Virus record (IMG/VR): IMGVR_UViG_3300021108_000008
Span: 1-29,902 of that record
Direction: 5' to 3' (one strand)
Source: a virus
DNA length: 29,902 bases
The translations under genes were made by a program, and so were the position numbers. Shown here piece by piece: positions 7,669-16,471 of the stretch (its first letter is position 1; every line of letters starts with the position of its first letter). Under the pieces are notes generated by a model. The model made no database searches. It saw nothing but the letters and a program-made list of their open reading frames with translations, and was not told the origin of the DNA.

Positions 7669-8242
7669 GAAGACCACGCACAACCTCGTTGAGGTGTTCA
7701 CGCACGAGGGTCACACATACTACCGCTTTCCGAAAGAAGTCAACCTACCACTGGAACGCTTCAGCATGAGCATGAGCCTGCTCGAGCGGTTGAGCTCTGG
7801 AGTGAGCGGCGCGGAGATGGAGCTGATACTTGGCGAGATGGAGAAGGCATTGGGGGCAGGGCTAAGCAATCCAAAGAACGCGGCACTAATTGGCGCATAC
7901 ATCCATGTTATTCGTGAGCGGCAGGACACGGTGATCCATCGCGACATCCTGCTTAATATTGCGGCTACTTGGTTGGTGCGCGATGACGAAGACCCGAACA
8001 TTGTTAACAGCGACATTCACAATTATAAGCTCGAGTTATTCGAGCAGCTGAGCAAGGGAGGTGCGAAAGATTTTTTCTCAAGCTTGGGTATCGATCCGCT
8101 GATGCCCTTGTTAACTATGTCTCCCGAAGACTTTCAGATATTATGGGAATACAACCTCGTGCAGCAAAGAAATCTGAAAGACTCCTTGTTCCGTCTGAGT
8201 TCTCACCGAGAGTCAGGGCGCAGAAAGCAGGAGACTACATGA
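7616..8242 (+). CDS. Putative tail assembly chaperone (G-like), 208 aa
   Basis: Mainly helical 208-residue protein placed directly before the tape measure gene with only one small open frame between them, the position of the lambda G/T chaperones. The downstream frame (8143-8358) lies in -1 relative to it and overlaps it, as in G/GT pairs. It holds a slippery sequence at 8071. Chaperones of this kind coat the tape measure protein during tail assembly. I see no sequence motif that proves the family, so the call rests on position, size and overlap. Confidence 0.6.
   Translation: MKYIKELKGRLRSLLGSKKTTHNLVEVFTHEGHTYYRFPKEVNLPLERFSMSMSLLERLSSGVSGAEMELILGEMEKALGAGLSNPKNAALIGAYIHVIRERQDTVIHRDILLNIAATWLVRDDEDPNIVNSDIHNYKLELFEQLSKGGAKDFFSSLGIDPLMPLLTMSPEDFQILWEYNLVQQRNLKDSLFRLSSHRESGRRKQETT
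8071..8107 (+). other. Candidate -1 ribosomal frameshift site in tail chaperone
   Basis: T TTT TTC at 8071-8077 is in the zero frame of the 7616 gene (codons GAT TTT TTC), the canonical X XXY YYZ form. After an 8-base spacer, GGGTATC (8086-8092) pairs with GATGCCC (8101-8107) around an 8-base loop (one G-U pair). The -1 frame is open from here to 8358, giving a predicted fusion of about 247 residues. The slip would be about 55 codons before the zero-frame stop, earlier than in lambda, which is a weakness. Confidence 0.45.
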
Positions 8243-8358
8243 GGGAGCAAGTGATGATTCTAAGCGGTGGCAGCGTTGTGGAGTATAATGAGATGATGCG
8301 TGGTGATGTTGAGTATTATTTACGTAAATTTGAGGCCAACATCAAAGCTCAGAAGTAA
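8239..8358 (+). CDS. Small second chaperone-like ORF (T-like), 39 aa
   Basis: ATG 8239 overlaps the previous stop (ATGA) and the stop overlaps the tape measure start (TAATG). The product begins MREQVMILSGGSVVEYNEM and ends with a basic helix. The frame is open further upstream to before 8071, with another ATG at 8143, so the sequence may instead be made as the C-terminal part of a -1 frameshift fusion with the 7616 gene. Re-initiation at 8239 fits the coupling style of the window; both routes could operate. Confidence 0.55.
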   Translation: MREQVMILSGGSVVEYNEMMRGDVEYYLRKFEANIKAQK

Positions 8359-10682
8359 TGGCAACAGCTACTATTCAAGTTCAGTACGAGGCAGATACAA
8401 CAACACTGAAGACAGTAATCAATGAGATTAACTTAATCAATGATGTTGTTGTTAAAGGTGCAACCGATTCGGCAAAAAAAGTCAAAGCAAGTTATACTGA
8501 AATATCAAAAGGATTTAGTGCTGCATTTGGATCTCAAGAAGTAAGCAAGGCATTAGGTAATCAAACAACGGCAATTGAAAACTTAGGCAAAAAAGGGTTA
8601 AGCTTATCTTCATCACTTAAAGGTCTTAAGCAACAAATATCAGAACTTGATTCTGCGGGTCAAGCAGGAACTGATACATTCAACAAATTAGTTTTAGCAG
8701 CTGCAAAGCTTGAAGACCAGATTGGTGATACAAGAGCGCGAGTAAAGATACTTGCATCGGATACATTTAAGTTCGATGCGGCGGTTCAAGCAGTTGGAGC
8801 CTTATCAAGTGTTTTTGCAACAGCACAAGGTGCTGCCGCATTGTTTGGTGAGAAAAGCAAAGACTTGGAAAAGGCGTTGCTTAAGGTACAAGCAGCAACG
8901 GCAATTGCAAATGGTGTTGCGCAAATTGCAAACTTAATAAAAGAAGAAAGTGCATTAAAGACGGCATTGCTTACTGGAGCACAAGAAGCGTACAACATCG
9001 CAGTTGGCAAATCAACGGGCCTATTAAAAGCATTTAGAATTGGATTAGCAGGAACAGGTATTGGTCTATTTGTTTTTGCAATTGTTGAATTGATAAGTTA
9101 CTTTCAAGAGTTACAAGCGCAATCTGCAAATACACAAACTGTTTTTGATCGATTTAAGGATACATTCGCAAATGCTAAGATAGCCATCGAAGGCTATCGT
9201 GATTCAATCATCAATGCACAAGAGCGTATTGATGTTGCACTTGGAAAGACAACTAAGCTTCAAGCTGATGTGAATAGGCAACGGAGAGAAGATACCGCAA
9301 AGTTAGGCAAGGAACTTGCGCCATTGATTGTTGCACAGGAACAACTAAGGGCTGAATATGAAAAAGAATTAGCGATTGTCAATTCTCCTGCATTTAAAGT
9401 TTCATCAGATGATAGGATTCAAGCATTGCTGAAGTCTGAAAAAATAGGCAAAGAACTTGCTATTGTGGAGGCTGAAGTTAGTCGAGTTAGAACAGAAGGA
9501 AGAGCTGCAATAAACGCATCAACAAAAGCAATTGTTGAAGAGGAAAAAGCAACAAGAAAAGCCAAGGAGGAAAAGGAGAGTAATAATAAGAAGGTGAAGC
9601 AAACGTCACTTGAATATGTCAAGCTAAGCGAGACCCTGGACGAGTACACTAAAAAGCAGCGTGATTCAATTAAGATTGAGACTGAGCTTTCAGACCTCAA
9701 CCTAAAGACTGCTGAGGAGTCATTTCAATCTAGGATATTCTTCTTGCAAGCGGAACAGGCGGCAGGAGATAAATCGCTTGAGACACGAATTAATATCATT
9801 AAGGCGGAAGGCGAGGCAAGAAAGGCAGCACTGGAATTGAATGAAGACTTTGCAAATCGTTCAAAGATTATTAATGCTGAGACTCAAGAGGCAATCACAA
9901 AGGAAATATCTGATGAAACTGACAAGCGTATTGAGTTAGCAATTAAGTATGCTAATGCAGTTGTTAGCGCATTTAATGCAATCAATGAACTTAATAAAGT
10001 TAATTCTGAGAACAGGATTGCGGAAATAACTGCTACCAGTGAGGCAGAATTAAATGGTATTAATGCAAGCTTAGACCTTGAGCGCGATAAGCAAAGGCAA
10101 AGACTAGCATTGGAAAAGAGAACAGCACAAGCAATTGCAAACGAAAAGACAAAGCAAGCGAGAGCTGATAAAGCACTTGCAATATTTGATATAGCACTTA
10201 ATACAGCAGTTGCAATATCAAAAGCGATAGCTGCATCGCCTCTTACAGGAGGACTTCCATTTTCTGCAATTGTTGCTGCTTTAGGAGCGATTCAAATTGC
10301 AGCAGTAGCAGCCAAGCCATTGCCTAAGTTCGAGAAGGGCGGATTGATTGGCGGTAAGTTGCACAGCCAAGGCGGAACATTGATTGAAGCTGAGCAAGGC
10401 GAGTACATGGTAAACAGACGGCAGAGCGCAAAGCATCGCAGAGAACTGGATGCAATGAACACATCGACTGAAGCGTTCCGCAGAATGATTGATGAGAAGT
10501 ATGTGCGCCCTGCGCTGATGGGTTACTCGGCAGGCAGAAGAGGCAAGGAGGGTGTAACGGTGAACGCATCGCTAAACAGCAAGAGCATGGAGAAGAAGCT
10601 TGACACCATCAACAAGAGCTTGAAGAATCGCAATGTTATTGTAAACATCAACCAACAAGATTCAAGATACCAATGGCAGTAG
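8358..10682 (+). CDS. Phage tail tape measure protein
   Basis: A 774-residue, largely alpha-helical, Ala/Lys/Glu-rich protein with long coiled coils (about 370-480 and 530-600). It has a hydrophobic segment with GLAGTGIGLFVFAIVELI (about 229-246) and a second hydrophobic region near 605-655. The C-terminus has KFEKGGLIGG, a usual tape measure ending region. At about 0.15 nm per residue the tail would be near 115 nm. It fixes tail length and probably aids DNA passage through the host membrane. Codon use is AT-rich up to about 10,320 and then switches abruptly to the GC-richer style of the neighbours, suggesting a recombination joint. It overlaps the next gene by 10 bases. Confidence 0.88.
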   Translation: MATATIQVQYEADTTTLKTVINEINLINDVVVKGATDSAKKVKASYTEISKGFSAAFGSQEVSKALGNQTTAIENLGKKGLSLSSSLKGLKQQISELDSAGQAGTDTFNKLVLAAAKLEDQIGDTRARVKILASDTFKFDAAVQAVGALSSVFATAQGAAALFGEKSKDLEKALLKVQAATAIANGVAQIANLIKEESALKTALLTGAQEAYNIAVGKSTGLLKAFRIGLAGTGIGLFVFAIVELISYFQELQAQSANTQTVFDRFKDTFANAKIAIEGYRDSIINAQERIDVALGKTTKLQADVNRQRREDTAKLGKELAPLIVAQEQLRAEYEKELAIVNSPAFKVSSDDRIQALLKSEKIGKELAIVEAEVSRVRTEGRAAINASTKAIVEEEKATRKAKEEKESNNKKVKQTSLEYVKLSETLDEYTKKQRDSIKIETELSDLNLKTAEESFQSRIFFLQAEQAAGDKSLETRINIIKAEGEARKAALELNEDFANRSKIINAETQEAITKEISDETDKRIELAIKYANAVVSAFNAINELNKVNSENRIAEITATSEAELNGINASLDLERDKQRQRLALEKRTAQAIANEKTKQARADKALAIFDIALNTAVAISKAIAASPLTGGLPFSAIVAALGAIQIAAVAAKPLPKFEKGGLIGGKLHSQGGTLIEAEQGEYMVNRRQSAKHRRELDAMNTSTEAFRRMIDEKYVRPALMGYSAGRRGKEGVTVNASLNSKSMEKKLDTINKSLKNRNVIVNINQQDSRYQWQ

Positions 10683-12697
10683 ATATTAAGTTCCTAATCG
10701 ATGGAGCTGACAGAGGACAGCCGACCAATGCAGAAGAGTTTGGTGTGAATATATCACTTGACTCAGCTATCAATGCGAGGATTGTTTCCTTCGACAATGA
10801 CTTAACTTTTGTAGGCGGCACATACGAGTACATCTTTAACAACCTTGTTGATACTGGCGGCTGTTCGCTTATCGATGTTGAGGTTCAGTATCAGTGCGCA
10901 GGAGTTTGGAAGCGATTAGCAAACGGATACATCATTGTTAGTGAGTGTAATTTTGATTTGGATAAGTGCCAGGTGAAAACAAAGATTTATGATGATAGCT
11001 TTAGCACCAAGATAAACAACAACAAGAGCATTCCGTTCTACTCGAATTCAGACATCACAAAGAACTTGCAGACGGCAACGCCTCCAACAATTTACGATGT
11101 GTCATTCTTTAATGCTTCCAATGGAGACTTCGATGTTGTCAACCTTGTTGGCTGCATTAAGATTTATGATGCGCTAAAGTTTCTTGTTAGCTGTATGAGC
11201 GACAACTTCGTGGACTTTGAAAGCGACTACTTCCGCAATCAGATAAATGAATTCGGATACGGCAAAACTCTAATGATGACAAACGGCTTGGCAATCAGAA
11301 CTCCAAACCAATCACCAACTCAGATGACATTTGACAAGTTGTATGAGGCACTAAATAAGAAGATAAGATTGGGAATGGTAATTCAGCGGCAAGCAAATGG
11401 ACGGCCATTGCTTCGCATCGAGAACTATGACTACTTTCAACAGTTGGGTGAAAGCTGCAACTTATATGATCAGCCAAACATCAAGATGGCATTTGATAAG
11501 TCGCAACTTTATGCGGCTGTCAACTTTGGCTCAGACCCTTTCTTGTATCCTGCGGAGTGTGATGGTGGAAATGGTGGTTGTACCTTTCCGCAGATTGCCT
11601 TCAGAGGATTCAGAGATGAGACCTTTGGTATACTCGGAGAATGCAATACAGCCAACGTGATGAACTTAAAAAGCGGAGATGTTGTATTTGATACCAACAT
11701 CATCGATGACTGCTTTAGATTCAATAATGACCAGTACGACTTGGGAATGGTGCTTGTTGATGCCAACTTCTTCGGGCCAAGCAATATGATATTTGCCGAT
11801 GATCAAGATCCACTTGGATATGGTGGGCATGTTTATAACAGCGATTACATAAATGAGCAAGTATCACAGAACTGGCTTGGCGGTTTCCCGAATAGCTTGT
11901 TTCAGTATCTATCAGTAGGATTCAATCCATTCGATACTATTGTAATTGCTAACTCCAATTATACTGTTGGATCAGAACCTTTTTGGCAGATTGACTTTGG
12001 CAGTAACTTAAATTACAGCACTTACAATGGGACATATATTCCATTTGGTAATCAGTTCTATGACCCTAATAACTTATTCGATGGTCAGACTTATGATGTG
12101 CCATTCACTGGGCTTTACAATGTTAAAGGAAGCATAGCACTTCAGAAAATTTTATTAGGTGCTGCTAACACAACACCAAGAAACTTTCAAGTAATGGTTC
12201 GAAGATTTGACTCAAGTGCTGCATTGCTTCAAACAACATACAGCGCATTTTCTCAGGCAGTACTAGGTCGATTTGATATGTACTGCGACTTTGATGTTGA
12301 AGTTGCTTGCAATGCAACTGATTTAATTCGCATTGACATTGTCGGAAACTTTACTACAAATACGGCAGGGCTTCTTGGGCAAGGCTTGCTTAACACTGCA
12401 ACTTACAACGGGCAAACAAGAGCAACAAACATCTACATCAAGGGCGAGCCATTCGAGCCAACTGCATTGGTGGATGTTGACCCTAACTCAGTTCGCCGCT
12501 TAGATTATTCCTTCGACCGACCTCTTCGCATGGAGGAGATTGAGGCGATACTCGACAACACATCAAGGCCGATAAAGTTCGGGCAGTTCGATGATCCGCT
12601 GCGAGTGATTGAGGGATACATCAACAAGGTAGACATTAAGAGCATCATCAAGCAGGATGCTTCCATACAACTTAAATCAAACAAGATACTTCGATGA
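10673..12697 (+). CDS. Tail-tip / distal tail structural protein, 674 aa
   Basis: Large protein directly after the tape measure gene, the usual place of distal-tail and baseplate-hub proteins. The N-terminal third is beta-rich (AVDIKFLIDGADRGQ start); the last 100 residues (from EPFEPTALVDVDP) look like a separate conserved domain with RPIKFGQFDDPLR. Between about 480 and 590 lies a jelly-roll-like stretch (YDVPFTGLYNVKGSIAL and following) that looks like a C1q- or carbohydrate-binding-type module and has AT-richer codons than its surroundings. Likely role: tail tip and host contact. Exact assignment is uncertain. Confidence 0.6.
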   Translation: MAVDIKFLIDGADRGQPTNAEEFGVNISLDSAINARIVSFDNDLTFVGGTYEYIFNNLVDTGGCSLIDVEVQYQCAGVWKRLANGYIIVSECNFDLDKCQVKTKIYDDSFSTKINNNKSIPFYSNSDITKNLQTATPPTIYDVSFFNASNGDFDVVNLVGCIKIYDALKFLVSCMSDNFVDFESDYFRNQINEFGYGKTLMMTNGLAIRTPNQSPTQMTFDKLYEALNKKIRLGMVIQRQANGRPLLRIENYDYFQQLGESCNLYDQPNIKMAFDKSQLYAAVNFGSDPFLYPAECDGGNGGCTFPQIAFRGFRDETFGILGECNTANVMNLKSGDVVFDTNIIDDCFRFNNDQYDLGMVLVDANFFGPSNMIFADDQDPLGYGGHVYNSDYINEQVSQNWLGGFPNSLFQYLSVGFNPFDTIVIANSNYTVGSEPFWQIDFGSNLNYSTYNGTYIPFGNQFYDPNNLFDGQTYDVPFTGLYNVKGSIALQKILLGAANTTPRNFQVMVRRFDSSAALLQTTYSAFSQAVLGRFDMYCDFDVEVACNATDLIRIDIVGNFTTNTAGLLGQGLLNTATYNGQTRATNIYIKGEPFEPTALVDVDPNSVRRLDYSFDRPLRMEEIEAILDNTSRPIKFGQFDDPLRVIEGYINKVDIKSIIKQDASIQLKSNKILR

Positions 12698-14337
12698 GCT
12701 TTACTTCCATACCGAATCAGCCAATTATCTTCACAAGCAACACTGTTGTCGACTGCCCAGATTGCGGAGGAGATTACAAGCAGCTGCTTGACTTCAACGA
12801 CCAGGTATTCTTCCAAGTGGAGTCAACACCTTGCGACTTGTCGGTGCTGTTTAAGTACGACACAGTTGAAGTTGCTTGGGGCGTTCCTGTAGATGGGAAT
12901 GTGTGTTCTACCACTATTGATGTAGACGGCTTGTACTGCCAACTTTTGCGCACCAACTTCATCTATCAGCTATACCAGGTGACGTTTACCATCTTGACAT
13001 TGGATGAGGGAAGCTTGTCAGTTACATTGAATGGCTCAAGCACTTACGTGCTGACATTGCCTGGCACTTACACGCTTTACTTCGCCAATCCAACGATGAC
13101 CAATGACAGCGTGACTTTATGCTTTGGCAGTGATAGCTTTGTTGGATGCCTGAGCACAAAAGGCATCAAAGTGTACGGCCTTGCATCAGCTAATCAGATG
13201 AAGGTTGGCATCGTTGATGCGGTGACACTTGAGACGGTTGACATTGTTGCTCCGCTTTACACGGTAAAAGACAATAAGATTACAGCTGCATTCGACTTGA
13301 CCGATGTTGCACTTGGAGAAGGCTGCTATCGACTTGCGATGACTGACTTCTGCACTAACACTTGTGGTCAGAGTTATGTTTACAATGGCATCTTTAGAGA
13401 TTCAGGAGGAGTCTTAGGATGGACAACGGCAGGGACTGGATCAGTGGCATTAAGCGAAGGTCAATTAGATTTTAATTTTGACTCTGGCGAATTTGGTAGC
13501 ATCACATCTAATATAGGAAATCCACTATGTGAGGGCTTATTTTATTATGTAAGCATCTTTATTGAATCGCGTGCAGGAATTAAAATATTTGCAACCGTTG
13601 GAAGCAACTCGGTTGAGTTTGTTGGCACTGGATATCAAACAGTTTTAATTCAAGCAGGAACTGGAGACACTCACCTTAAGATTGAAGCTTTTCAATTTGT
13701 TTCAGACCCAAGCTTTGCCGTCATCAAGCTTGTGGAGATTGGCATCGAGGATACAGACATCCAGTGGGATAAGTTCTCAGATGTGCTTGCCATCGGTGAC
13801 TACAATGATGAGTGCAAATACTTTAAGATTGAAGGCTGCAACGCAGAGGACCAGTTTAACCTTGCATTTGGCGGTAGTAGCTTCTTGCCTGCCATCCGAC
13901 TTGAGGGCCGCAAGTTCAGACCTCAGTATGTTACCGAGGTAAATAACTTCCGCTTTGCTTCCGGCAGATATGCAACGACCTATGTTGATCGCGAAAAGAA
14001 GTGGACATTCGCCTTTGGCAGATTGCCTGAGTATGTGCTTGACTTCTTAAGCACCATCTTCTACTATGACAACTGCTATGTGAATGGTGACTTGTACTAT
14101 TCCATCGATGGCGAGTTTCCAGATATCGAGTACAATGATGCCGATGATTTAGGAGCATTGAATATCGACCTGGCACTTAAGTCATCCAAGGTGCGCAAGA
14201 TCATTTGCAGCAACACGGATGCTGACTGCTTGCCATCGATTCTCGACAATGGTGATGAGCCGTTCTTGTTGTCGCAGGATGATCAGAGATTAACAACTGA
14301 AAATTCTGTCAACCTATATCAAGAAATTATTTTGTAA
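12694..14337 (+). CDS. Tail-tip / baseplate structural protein, 547 aa
   Basis: Beta-rich protein overlapping the previous gene by ATGA. Cysteines are frequent (CPDCGGDY near residue 21, CTNTC about 218). Residues about 230-345 (from YVYNGIFRDSGGVLGW) read like a carbohydrate-binding-module sandwich inserted between two other parts, with AT-richer codons than its flanks. The C-terminal part (FRFASGRYATTYVDREKKW) resembles other Bacteroidetes phage virion proteins I cannot name. Probably a tail-tip component with a glycan-binding insert. Confidence 0.55.
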   Translation: MSFTSIPNQPIIFTSNTVVDCPDCGGDYKQLLDFNDQVFFQVESTPCDLSVLFKYDTVEVAWGVPVDGNVCSTTIDVDGLYCQLLRTNFIYQLYQVTFTILTLDEGSLSVTLNGSSTYVLTLPGTYTLYFANPTMTNDSVTLCFGSDSFVGCLSTKGIKVYGLASANQMKVGIVDAVTLETVDIVAPLYTVKDNKITAAFDLTDVALGEGCYRLAMTDFCTNTCGQSYVYNGIFRDSGGVLGWTTAGTGSVALSEGQLDFNFDSGEFGSITSNIGNPLCEGLFYYVSIFIESRAGIKIFATVGSNSVEFVGTGYQTVLIQAGTGDTHLKIEAFQFVSDPSFAVIKLVEIGIEDTDIQWDKFSDVLAIGDYNDECKYFKIEGCNAEDQFNLAFGGSSFLPAIRLEGRKFRPQYVTEVNNFRFASGRYATTYVDREKKWTFAFGRLPEYVLDFLSTIFYYDNCYVNGDLYYSIDGEFPDIEYNDADDLGALNIDLALKSSKVRKIICSNTDADCLPSILDNGDEPFLLSQDDQRLTTENSVNLYQEIIL

Positions 14338-14365
14338 CTTTGTAATTACATAGAGACCAAGTAGG
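14335..14365 (+). promoter_or_regulatory. Promoter -7 box and leader motif before the tail tube gene
   Basis: TAACTTTG at 14335-14342 matches TAnnTTTG and sits in the first real gap of the tail module, 78 bases before the next ATG. No TTG is seen at the -33 distance, so the promoter is incomplete on paper. The leader contains CAAGTAGG at 14358-14365, which recurs in the capsid gene leader at 21796-21803 at a similar distance from the start codon. Confidence 0.45.
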
Positions 14366-14419
14366 TGTATTGCCGCGACCTATCCAACAGCGAAACAACA
14401 ACACAAACTTCTACTACAA

Positions 14420-14959
14420 ATGGCCTGTGTATCCTATTGCGACACATCCTTGCTGGAGCACGACTTGGTGATCTGCAACGAATATAAACTGGGCGGAGTT
14501 TCCGCTATCATTGTCGGTGCTTGTGGCACTGAACTTATTAATCCATCGAGTGATGTTGAGGTTGATGCGTTGCTTTTATCTGGCGAAGCCAGAATGATAA
14601 GCGACATCAGATTCGCTCTTCCTGCTGGTTCACCTATTACTGTTGATTCACCAATCGGTTGTGGTACTGCAATCCGTATCAACGAAGATCGTACTGCTAC
14701 GCTTTACGATGCTAACGTGACTGATGGCAACAACACATTTTGGAACGATGTCAACAATCGCCGTATCTCTTGGATACTTGCGTACATGTGCGACAGCGGA
14801 AAGGTGATTTATATCACTGCTCCTGTTGGTATCACAACATCTGCAAACTTCATCTTGCCTGAGCAGAACAACGAGCTTCAGCGTTATGAGGTGACCTTCT
14901 CTTGGAGAAACAAAAACATTCCTGAACAATATGATGCTCCTGCCGGAGTATTTGCATAA
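14420..14959 (+). CDS. Putative major tail tube protein, 179 aa
   Basis: Compact 179-residue protein with its own promoter and an 80-base leader, as expected for an abundant structural protein. It begins MACVSYCDTSLLEHDLVICN and ends with FSWRNKNIPEQY and DAPAGVFA. Size, codon use rich in preferred codons and elimination of other candidates suggest the tail tube subunit. The position after the tail-tip genes instead of before the tape measure is unusual. It could instead be another repeated virion protein. Confidence 0.5.
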   Translation: MACVSYCDTSLLEHDLVICNEYKLGGVSAIIVGACGTELINPSSDVEVDALLLSGEARMISDIRFALPAGSPITVDSPIGCGTAIRINEDRTATLYDANVTDGNNTFWNDVNNRRISWILAYMCDSGKVIYITAPVGITTSANFILPEQNNELQRYEVTFSWRNKNIPEQYDAPAGVFA

Positions 14960-15912
14960 TGACTAAGGAATTGTCACAAACCACTCAGAGCATCACTCCA
15001 TCAACTGGAGTGGTGCTTCTTGCATTCGGTAAGCCGCAATACTATTGGGCTGCTTATAACCTTGCTTTCAGCATCAGAAAGCACAGCCCGAATGTCAACA
15101 TAACAGTGCTGTTTGATAATCCGATTAAGGGCATATCACATTGCCAAGATTTCATGCAGTACATCAACAACATTGGCAGCATCGATGCCGATGATATCTA
15201 CACCAACAAGAAGCTTGACCCAGGCAAGGTGAAAGTAAATCTTTACAAGTACTTGCCATACGATTGCAACCTCTACCTTGATGTAGATGCGATTGCACTA
15301 AAAGACATTCAGCCGATGATTGACGAGCTTAGTCAGTCCGGCAAAAATTACATAAGCCATTGCGTTGGATATCACACCATCGACAAGGGGCGCGACTTTA
15401 AGGAGATGCAGTGGGCGTGGGCGGATAAGATGTGGGCGCACTTCAACTTGCTTGAGTCATACGTGATGCCTGCCATCAACAGCTCGATGCAGTGGATTGT
15501 AAAAGGCTCACAGGCAGAAGCAATCTATCGCACAGCAAAAGACTTGTACTTCAACAATCCCATTCCCATCAAGGAGCTTCGAATGAAGTGGGGCGGTGGG
15601 CAGCCAGATGAGCTTTACATGAATGTCGCGCTTGCGATTCACGGCATTGATCCTGCGCTAAAGACCTACTCAAGAAACGATGGCAGTGAAGGCGGCATGA
15701 TTCACTTCTCAATGCAAAGAGGGTTGAGCTTTGAAAAGATTACAGAAAACTATTACTTGCAAAGCTACTACGGCGGAGCAGGCTTCACACCAATATTCTA
15801 CATCAACTGGCTCGATAGGATGCTCAATGCGGACTTTAAGGCAATAGGCAAAAGACATATCTATTTAATTAGCAGGATTTCACAAAACAAATACGCAGAT
15901 GGAAAACGATAA
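14959..15912 (+). CDS. GT-A type glycosyltransferase (GT8-like)
   Basis: A 317-residue protein sharing one base of stop/start (TAATG) with the previous gene. It opens with a nucleotide-sugar fold (VVLLAFGKPQYYWAAYNLAF, 18-37). It carries the metal-binding DxD in NLYLDVDAIAL (D108/D110) and a later WGGGQPDELYMNVAL segment typical of small-sugar transferases. It should transfer a sugar from a nucleotide donor. Inside a virion operon the target may be a tail or capsid protein, or a host surface glycan. The specific sugar and acceptor cannot be told from sequence. Confidence 0.8.
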   Translation: MTKELSQTTQSITPSTGVVLLAFGKPQYYWAAYNLAFSIRKHSPNVNITVLFDNPIKGISHCQDFMQYINNIGSIDADDIYTNKKLDPGKVKVNLYKYLPYDCNLYLDVDAIALKDIQPMIDELSQSGKNYISHCVGYHTIDKGRDFKEMQWAWADKMWAHFNLLESYVMPAINSSMQWIVKGSQAEAIYRTAKDLYFNNPIPIKELRMKWGGGQPDELYMNVALAIHGIDPALKTYSRNDGSEGGMIHFSMQRGLSFEKITENYYLQSYYGGAGFTPIFYINWLDRMLNADFKAIGKRHIYLISRISQNKYADGKR

Positions 15913-16471
15913 GGCAAAGAGAGGCAGACCAAAGAAAGAAATAGTAACCACTGAAACATTCAATGAGGTTGCAAGACATGACTGGAACTCAGAGGATGAG
16001 TGCGGTCTATTCATGGCAAACCTTATAAAGATGGCTCAGTACAAAACAGTTCTTGAGATAGGAGTCTTTGAAGGCGAGACAGCTAAGCATCTTATACAAG
16101 CCATTCCAAAAGGAGGGCAGTATGTCGGCATCGACATCAATGATTATCGAACACCTGCAACAATGCTATATATGGCAGAGGGTGGTAAGTCAATTGACTT
16201 TGTGCTTGGCAACTCACTTGAAGAGTTAACCAAGTTACCTAAAGCCCACTTTGATCTTATCTTCATTGATGCTGACCACAGCTTCGAGCATGTACTTCAA
16301 GAATTCAAGCTTGCTGAGAATCTTGTAAGCAAAGATGGTGTGATTATTTTACATGATACTATCCATCTTGAAGGCCCTAGAATGCTTGTTGAATACGCAA
16401 CATACTATAAATATAAATCAGTCACGCTTAACACTACCGAAGGGCGAGGCATATCAATTCTAAAAAGATGA
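15899..16471 (+). CDS. Class I SAM-dependent methyltransferase (Methyltransf_24-like), copy 1
   Basis: A 190-residue methyltransferase. Motif I is VLEIGVFEGETA (51-62), the SAM ribose acid is D79 in GIDIND, and a metal/catalytic region IFIDADH (121-127) and LHDT (151-154) follow. This resembles sugar or small-molecule O-methyltransferases of the TylF/CmcI type. The first residues include KRGRPKK, an AT-hook-like basic motif absent from the second copy. It overlaps the glycosyltransferase gene by 14 bases and the paralogue by ATGA, so the three form one cassette. Confidence 0.85.
   Translation: MENDKAKRGRPKKEIVTTETFNEVARHDWNSEDECGLFMANLIKMAQYKTVLEIGVFEGETAKHLIQAIPKGGQYVGIDINDYRTPATMLYMAEGGKSIDFVLGNSLEELTKLPKAHFDLIFIDADHSFEHVLQEFKLAENLVSKDGVIILHDTIHLEGPRMLVEYATYYKYKSVTLNTTEGRGISILKR

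Noticed and set aside
8143-8238. Independent start at ATG 8143 for the T-like frame
   Set aside because: It lies deep in the upstream gene with no initiation signal; frameshifting at 8071 or re-initiation at ATGA 8239 explains the frame better.
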